Source of the DNA: Holophagales bacterium
GTDB lineage: Bacteria > Acidobacteriota > Thermoanaerobaculia > Multivoradales > Multivoraceae
Direction of reading: 5' to 3'
Length of the DNA stretch: 64,000 bases
Assembly (NCBI GenBank): GCA_009843505.1
Contig: VYDI01000043.1
Span: forward strand, 1 to 64,000
Positions within the stretch are counted from its first letter, which is position 1. Each line of letters opens with the position of its first letter. The notes beneath the pieces were generated by a model. The model saw only the letters and a program-made list of their open reading frames with translations, was not told where the DNA came from and made no database searches. This document shows positions 59,316 to 64,000 of the stretch, one piece after another. A program made the position numbers and the translations under genes.

Positions 59316-60251
59316 GTGAACTCAGTCGAAGCTCGCAGGCGTTCGGTTCGGTGCGGGACGTTTTTACTCGCGGCCGCGGTCTTTCCCGTCGGACTCGCCG
59401 CGGACGATTCCAACGCGGACGTCTGGGACCGGGTCGAACACCACACGGCGAAGAACGGCGCGGTCGGCATCCACTACGTCACCCTCGGGGAGGGCGAGCC
59501 GGTCCTCTTCATCCACGGGTTTCCCGACATCTGGTACAGCTACCGGCACCAGATGGCGGCGCTCGAGGGGGACTTCCGCGCGGCGGCGATGGACCTCCGC
59601 GGCTACAACCGGAGCGACCAGCCGAAGCGCGTCGAGGACTACGCCATGCCTCACCTGCTGGCGGATGTGGCGGCCGTGGTCGAGGATCTCGGCGCGCCGA
59701 TCAACCTGGTCGGCCACGACTGGGGCGGGGCGATCGCCTGGCGTTTCGCGATCGAGAATCCGGACAAGGTGAAGCGGTTGGTCATCATGAACCTCACCCA
59801 CCCCCGCGGCTACGCGAACGTGATCGCGAACGCGACCGAGGAGCAACGTCGCAACGTGCAGTACGCCCGCAACTTCGCGTCGTCCGAGCCGGACGGCAGC
59901 CCGGTGCCGGAGGGGCTGCTCGGCCGGTACGAGAGCGAGGGCGAGAAGGTGGCCGGCCACTACCGCGAGGCGTTCTCCCGCTCCTACTGGGACGGCATGC
60001 TGAACTACTACCGGGCGAACTACGGCGGCGTCGCGGCCGGCGGCGAGCTGCCGAACCTCAAGATGCCGGTCCTCCAGTTCCACGGCCTGAAGGACACGGC
60101 GGTGGACAAGGACGGACTCAAGAACACCTGGGACTGGGTCGACCGCGACTACACCCTGGTCACGGTTCCGACGGTCGGCCACTGGGTCCAGTTGGAGGCC
60201 GCGCACCTCGTCTCGAACACGATGCGCGCCTGGCTGCTGGCCAGGCAGTGA
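59316..60251 (+). CDS. Alpha/beta hydrolase, epoxide-hydrolase-like, exported
   Basis: 311 residues. The GTG at 59316 is chosen because AGGAGG precedes it at ideal spacing; the longer frame to 59247 reads through the promoter. Signal peptide (RCGTFLLAAAVFPVGLAA). Fold motifs: oxyanion segment HGFPDIWYSYRHQM, nucleophile elbow GHDWGG with Asp, acid in HGLKDTAVD and catalytic His in VGHWVQLE. The Asp nucleophile points to epoxide hydrolase or haloalkane-dehalogenase chemistry. Followed by the NIPSNAP lipoprotein gene 22 bases later. Confidence 0.9.
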   Translation: MNSVEARRRSVRCGTFLLAAAVFPVGLAADDSNADVWDRVEHHTAKNGAVGIHYVTLGEGEPVLFIHGFPDIWYSYRHQMAALEGDFRAAAMDLRGYNRSDQPKRVEDYAMPHLLADVAAVVEDLGAPINLVGHDWGGAIAWRFAIENPDKVKRLVIMNLTHPRGYANVIANATEEQRRNVQYARNFASSEPDGSPVPEGLLGRYESEGEKVAGHYREAFSRSYWDGMLNYYRANYGGVAAGGELPNLKMPVLQFHGLKDTAVDKDGLKNTWDWVDRDYTLVTVPTVGHWVQLEAAHLVSNTMRAWLLARQ

Positions 60252-60273
60252 GGGCGCCACAGGAGATCGCAGC

Positions 60274-61146
60274 ATGTCGATGACACAGCAAGCCAGGCAT
60301 TCCCTTCCGATCTTCCTGGCAGTTGCCGTGGCGGCCGTCCTGATCCTGGCCTGCGCACCGGCCGAAGCGCCGGTGGCGGATGCGGCGGCCGGCGAGCAGG
60401 TCGCGGCAGGTAGCGAGCCGGCGCGGGAATACTACGAGATCCGCCGTTACCGCCTGGCCGACGAGGACAGCCGGCAGACCGTCCTCGCCTACCTGGAGAA
60501 CGCTCTGGTGCCGGCGCTCAACCGGGCCGGGATCGACCGGGTGGGCGTGTTCGGAGTCGAGCCCCCCGCCGAGGCGGACGAGCCGGTCGATCCGGTGGAT
60601 GCGCTCTCCCTGTGGGCGATCATCGCTTTCCCGACGATCGAGGACTTCACGGCGATGAAGTCGACGCTCGAGGCCGACGCCGCGTACCTGGAAGCCGCCG
60701 CGCCGATGTACGCGACTCCGAGGCAGGAGCCGATCTACGAGCGCCTGGAAAGCTGGTTCCTGCGGGCCTTCAAGGGAATGCCGGTGATGGAGCTGCCGCC
60801 CCAGACCGTGGCCGGAGAGGACCGGATCTTCGAACTGCGCCTGTACGAGAGCCACAACGAGGAGACGGCCCGCCGCAAGGTCCACATGTTCGACAACGGT
60901 GAGATCGACATCATGCGGGACGTCGAGATGGCGCCCCTGCTGTTTGCCGAACTCCTGATCGGCGAGGACGTGCCGGCCCTCGTCTACATCCTGTCCGCGT
61001 CCGACATGGAAGCGCACCGCGAGCACTGGCAGGCGTTCGGAGGTCACCCGGAGTGGATCCGGATGCGCGACATGGAGTACTACAAGGGGACCGTGTCGCG
61101 GATCGAGAACGTGTTCCTGCGTCCGACGGCGTTCTCCCAGATTTGA
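60274..61146 (+). CDS. NIPSNAP-family lipoprotein
   Basis: 290 residues with a lipoprotein signal (AVAVAAVLILACAP). Two NIPSNAP-type ferredoxin-like domains: YYEIRRYRLADEDSR at about 52 and IFELRLYESHNEETARRKVHMF at about 187, the second with the typical E-R-Y-ES pattern. The biochemical role of bacterial members is unknown. Probably co-transcribed with the alpha/beta hydrolase. Confidence 0.85.
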   Translation: MSMTQQARHSLPIFLAVAVAAVLILACAPAEAPVADAAAGEQVAAGSEPAREYYEIRRYRLADEDSRQTVLAYLENALVPALNRAGIDRVGVFGVEPPAEADEPVDPVDALSLWAIIAFPTIEDFTAMKSTLEADAAYLEAAAPMYATPRQEPIYERLESWFLRAFKGMPVMELPPQTVAGEDRIFELRLYESHNEETARRKVHMFDNGEIDIMRDVEMAPLLFAELLIGEDVPALVYILSASDMEAHREHWQAFGGHPEWIRMRDMEYYKGTVSRIENVFLRPTAFSQI

Positions 61147-61150
61147 AGGT

Positions 61151-61165
61151 CGCCGCTTCGCGGCG
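61151..61165 (+). terminator. Hairpin after the NIPSNAP gene
   Basis: CGCCGC-TTC-GCGGCG is a perfect 6-base stem five bases after the stop codon. It lacks a run of T, so terminator function is uncertain. Confidence 0.4.
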
Positions 61166-61176
61166 GCAATTTCGCT

Positions 61177-61267
61177 CCGTGGGTCAGCACCCTGGCGGCG
61201 CGTCTCCGCGCCGACAGCGTCACAGGCCGAGCGTCCGTCAGCGGGCGCTCGGATGTCAGACCCACGG
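61177..61267. repeat. Nested inverted repeat between convergent genes
   Basis: CCGTGGGTC (61177-61185) pairs with GACCCACGG (61259-61267). Inside lie GGCGCG/CGCGCC and CCGAGCG/CGCTCGG stems. It is built like the REP-like elements but lacks their core, and ends just before the pilin stop codon. Confidence 0.55.
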
Positions 61268-61273
61268 CTACGG

Positions 61274-61849
61274 CTAGTCTTCCGCGCCGGCTTCCGCGGC
61301 GCTGCCCGGCCAGCGAACCCAGTAGCCGTCGGCCCAGACCAGGTCCTCGTTGAAGTCGGTACCGCGAAACGCACCGATCTCGTAGCTGGACTGCGGCTGC
61401 TCGGTGTTCGAGCCGTCGCGGCCGCCGCTCCAGATGCCGATGACCTGGGTGCCGAGGAGCTGGTCCGAACCGGCGAAGCCGAACCGGTAGGGGTTGTTCC
61501 AGCCGTCCCGTTCGGGCACGTCCTGCAGGTAGAAGAACGTGTTCGACGGACGGAGCAGGGCCGAGAGATCCGCGTGGGAGAAGTCGGGATAGGTGAACTC
61601 GCTCCAACTGAACGTGGCGGTCGTGCTCGACCCGGCGGCCGCGGCGCTGACCTGGTCGGTCAGCCACTGCATCCAGGCGGAGCCTACGGCCTTCATGTCG
61701 GCCTGGGTGCGGGTCTGGTTCGCGTTCTGCAGCCCGGTCATCAGGTTCGGCACCAGCAGCGCGGAAATGATGCCGATGATCGCCACGACGATCAGGAGTT
61801 CGATAAGGGTGAAGCCGGCTTGCCGGCTGTGGGAGCGCGCTCCGGTCAT
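61274..61849 (-). CDS. Type IV pilin / pseudopilin-like protein
   Basis: 191 residues, ATG at 61849 after AGGAG. The prepilin cleavage site and helix are GFTLIELLIVVAIIGIIS, with Glu at position 5 of the mature protein. The globular part is small (YLQDVPERDGWNNPYRFGF resembles the GspG/PilE beta region). No assembly genes are in the window, so it would rely on pilus or secretion machinery elsewhere. A TTGGAC...TATCAT promoter candidate (61951-61921, minus strand, 19-base spacer) lies upstream. Confidence 0.88.
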   Translation of the reverse strand: MTGARSHSRQAGFTLIELLIVVAIIGIISALLVPNLMTGLQNANQTRTQADMKAVGSAWMQWLTDQVSAAAAGSSTTATFSWSEFTYPDFSHADLSALLRPSNTFFYLQDVPERDGWNNPYRFGFAGSDQLLGTQVIGIWSGGRDGSNTEQPQSSYEIGAFRGTDFNEDLVWADGYWVRWPGSAAEAGAED

Positions 61850-62043
61850 CTTCGTGCTCCTTGGGTTGAAGTTCAGGTCCGGCCGCGGCGCAGTGGGGCG
61901 CGTCGCCGGCGGCTTACAGGATGATACGGGGCGGAGGGCCGCGGCGTCCAAGCGGCCGGGCTCCGCGGCCTGCCCGCAACCTCCGGCAGGAGGGCTTACT
62001 CTTTCTGTACCTGTAGGATACGCCCGTTCGGCAAACCGCTTGA

Positions 62044-63486
62044 GTGGGTCCGGTGGACTTCAGCCTCTACGACTTCGATCCTGCGATCTACGACGAGATG
62101 TTCGTGGCGGAAGGGGAGCCGCGCGACCACTGCCGGGCAGTCGTCGACGCGCTCAGGGAACTGCCCGACGACGACCTGAACACGATCCAGGAACGGGTGA
62201 CGCGCTCGTTCTCCCAGGAGGGAATCACCTTCACCGTCTACGGCGACGAGGAGGCGGAGGAGCGGATCATCCCGATCGACTGCGTGCCGCGCCTGCTCGC
62301 CCTGGCGGAATGGCGGGAACTCGAGGCCGGTCTCGTGCAGCGGATCAGGACGCTGAACCTGTTCCTCGCCGACGTCTACGGCGACTGTCGCATCGTCAGG
62401 GACGGCGTGATTCCGGCCGACGTCATCCTCGGCTGCCCGCAGTATCGGCTGGCGATGCGCGGGGTCAGTGTGCAGGGCGACGTCTGGGTGACGATCTGCG
62501 GCACGGACATCGTGCGCACCCACGAGGGCTTCATGGTGCTGGAGGACAACCTGCGCGTGCCCTCCGGCGTGTCCTACATGATCGCCAATCGCAAGGCGGT
62601 GAAGGCCGGCCTCCGGCTGCTCTACAGGCGTTCCCGGGTTCAGGACGTCGAGCAGTACGGCAGTCTGTTGCGGCAGACCCTCTGCGAGCTGTCTCCCGGC
62701 GGCCGCCCGGATCCGTGCCTGGCCTTGCTCACTCCCGGCACCTACAACTCGGCGTTCTACGAGCACATGTTTCTGGCTCACGAGATCGGCGCCGAACTCG
62801 TCGAAGGGCAGGACCTGCTGGTCAACGACGGATTCGTCTACATGCGCACGACCTCCGGCCTCAGACGGGTCGACGTGATCTACCGCCGCGTGGACGACGA
62901 TTTCCTGGATCCGCTGGTCTTCCGCGAGGACTCCCTGCTGGGCGTTCCGGGCCTGATGAACGCGTTCAAGCGCGGCAACGTGGCCCTGGCCAACGCGCCG
63001 GGAACGGGCGTAGCCGACGACAAGAGCGTCTACGCCTATGTGCCGGACATGGTGCGCTACTACCTGGGCGAGGAGCCGCTGCTCCAGAACGTCGAGACCC
63101 GCCTCTGCCGGCGGCCCGAGGATCTGGAGTACACCCTGGACAACCTGGAGCGTCTGGTGGTCAAGCGGGTCGGCGAGTCGGGTGGCTACGGCATGCTGGT
63201 CGGTCCGCACTCGACGCCGGAGGAGCGGGACGAGTACGCGAAGACGCTCCGGGCCGATCCCGCGGACTTCATCTCGCAGCCGACGCTGGCGCTGTCGCGA
63301 TCGCCCTGCCTGATCGACGGCCACGCCGAGCCGCGCCACGTCGACCTCCGGCCCTTCGTCCTGACCGGGAACGAGACCCGCATCGTGCCCGGGGCGTTCT
63401 GCCGGGTCGCCCTCCGAAGGGGCAGCCTGGTCGTGAACTCGAGTCAGGGCGGGGGCGGCAAGGATCTCTGGGTGGTCGACCTCTGA
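62044..63486 (+). CDS. Circularly permuted ATP-grasp protein
   Basis: 480 residues, GTG start. Matches the CP_ATPgrasp type-2 family (DUF404/407): YDEMFVAEGEPRDHCRAVVDAL, GITFTVYGDEEAEERIIPID, GTDIVRTHEGFMVLEDNLRVPSGVSYM and LVVKRVGESGGYGMLVGP. It is probably an ATP-dependent ligase, perhaps peptide-forming. Such genes travel with alpha-E, transglutaminase and proteasome-like genes; the alpha-E gene follows here with a TGATG overlap. Confidence 0.92.
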   Translation: MGPVDFSLYDFDPAIYDEMFVAEGEPRDHCRAVVDALRELPDDDLNTIQERVTRSFSQEGITFTVYGDEEAEERIIPIDCVPRLLALAEWRELEAGLVQRIRTLNLFLADVYGDCRIVRDGVIPADVILGCPQYRLAMRGVSVQGDVWVTICGTDIVRTHEGFMVLEDNLRVPSGVSYMIANRKAVKAGLRLLYRRSRVQDVEQYGSLLRQTLCELSPGGRPDPCLALLTPGTYNSAFYEHMFLAHEIGAELVEGQDLLVNDGFVYMRTTSGLRRVDVIYRRVDDDFLDPLVFREDSLLGVPGLMNAFKRGNVALANAPGTGVADDKSVYAYVPDMVRYYLGEEPLLQNVETRLCRRPEDLEYTLDNLERLVVKRVGESGGYGMLVGPHSTPEERDEYAKTLRADPADFISQPTLALSRSPCLIDGHAEPRHVDLRPFVLTGNETRIVPGAFCRVALRRGSLVVNSSQGGGGKDLWVVDL

Positions 63487-64000
63487 TGCTCTCGCGCAGC
63501 GCCCAGGGGGTGTACTGGATGGCCCGCTACCTGGCGAGGGCCGGCTATCTGAGCCGCTTGCTGGAGTTGCAGGTGCAGTTCCTGGTCGACCGCTCGGTGG
63601 AGGAGATCCACTTCGGCTGGAAGCGGATCTACCGGTGCATGAAACGGTTTCCGCCGCCGGGCGAGCAATTCCAGCCGGAGACGGACGAGTTCGCCCTGGC
63701 GGACGCCTTCACGTTGGCGGATGATCTGACCTTCGAGCGTTCGAACCCTGACTCGGTGTGGAGCGCCATCGCCAGCGGGCGCGAGAACGCCCGTCAGATG
63801 CGCCACTGCATCAGCGGCGAGATGTGGACTTGCCTGAACTCCGCCTGGCTGCGGATTCGGGATCTCGAGGCCGTCGACATCTGGAGGACGCCGGAGGTCT
63901 TCTACGCACAGACCCGCAGCGAGATCCACAATCTCGTCGGAGTCGCGGACGCGACGATGTACCGTGGCGCGGCCTGGCGGTTCATGCGCCTCGGCCGGGC
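63486..64000 (+). CDS. Alpha-E domain protein (3' end outside window)
   Basis: The first 171 residues of an all-helical alpha-E (DUF403) protein: MLSRSAQGVYWMARYLARAGYLSRLLE, then ENARQMRHCISGEMWTCLNSAW and VADATMYRGAAWRFMRLGR at the edge. The start overlaps the ATP-grasp stop as TGATG. The pair probably forms a two-component ligase-like system. Confidence 0.93.
   Translation, partial: MLSRSAQGVYWMARYLARAGYLSRLLELQVQFLVDRSVEEIHFGWKRIYRCMKRFPPPGEQFQPETDEFALADAFTLADDLTFERSNPDSVWSAIASGRENARQMRHCISGEMWTCLNSAWLRIRDLEAVDIWRTPEVFYAQTRSEIHNLVGVADATMYRGAAWRFMRLGR

Noticed and set aside
61147..61273. Possible small RNA gene between the NIPSNAP and pilin genes
   Set aside because: Strong nested stems are present but no promoter is visible, and the layout fits a two-way terminator or REP-like element better.

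Overview
The window is about 64 kb of GC-rich bacterial chromosome carrying 51 protein genes, with the first and last cut by the window edges. No rRNA or tRNA gene, CRISPR array or insertion sequence was recognised, and no gap between genes exceeds 200 bases. The gene content suggests an aerobic Gram-negative bacterium of the Acidobacteriota type (Thermoanaerobaculia-like): many lipoproteins and Sec- or Tat-exported proteins, a DUF5916-type outer-membrane protein, SPASM and PCP_red proteins, an alternative-complex-III locus, and a repeated secreted domain with an F-W-F-F core. The phylum call is inference.

Left part (1-9.2 kb, all +). A collagen-like protein is followed directly by a 2-oxoglutarate/Fe(II) oxygenase and a family-2 glycosyltransferase, which looks like a protein-modification cassette. 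Next come two large secreted metalloprotease-like paralogues that arose by tandem duplication.

9.2-35 kb. Mixed metabolism: a CBM9/DUF5916 outer-membrane protein, a Tat-exported ThDP enzyme, rpmB, a flotillin/NfeD-like pair, and a run of MFS transporter, enoyl-CoA hydratase, glyA, redoxin and sulfatase genes. The redoxin is a predicted selenoprotein: its active-site Cys is an in-frame TGA followed by a SECIS-like hairpin. Then follow a multidomain metzincin protease, a flavin reductase, a cyanobacterial-type gshA, an SDR and an LLM oxidoreductase, a sigma/anti-sigma operon, metG, an orphan Wzt-like ABC ATPase and a 2-hydroxyacid dehydrogenase.

35-55.3 kb. One uninterrupted minus-strand run of 16 genes. 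Its upstream half is respiratory: ActA (pentaheme), ActB (Tat, molybdopterin-like plus Fe-S), ActE, a CydA-like membrane protein and three c-type cytochromes. The NrfD-like ActC/ActF and ActD genes expected for alternative complex III are absent, and the CydA-like protein stands where they would be. The downstream half holds a Usp-Usp-zinc-ribbon-PCP_red fusion, a TolB-like lipoprotein, an amidohydrolase, an MFS transporter, a GNAT enzyme, an Mrp ATPase, a PCP_red zinc-ribbon protein, a radical SAM/SPASM/PCP_red enzyme and a FGE-fold protein. PCP_red segments recur in three different architectures.

55.4-64 kb. A SCO-type protein, a diheme cytochrome with its beta-helix partner, a cytochrome c'-like protein, an alpha/beta hydrolase, a NIPSNAP lipoprotein, a type IV pilin-like protein, and a circularly permuted ATP-grasp/alpha-E pair at the edge.

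Scattered between genes are five copies of a palindromic REP-like element and several long inverted repeats at gene ends. Many genes overlap by ATGA or TGATG. Several promoters look like extended -10 elements of the form TGnTAyGnT without a clear -35.
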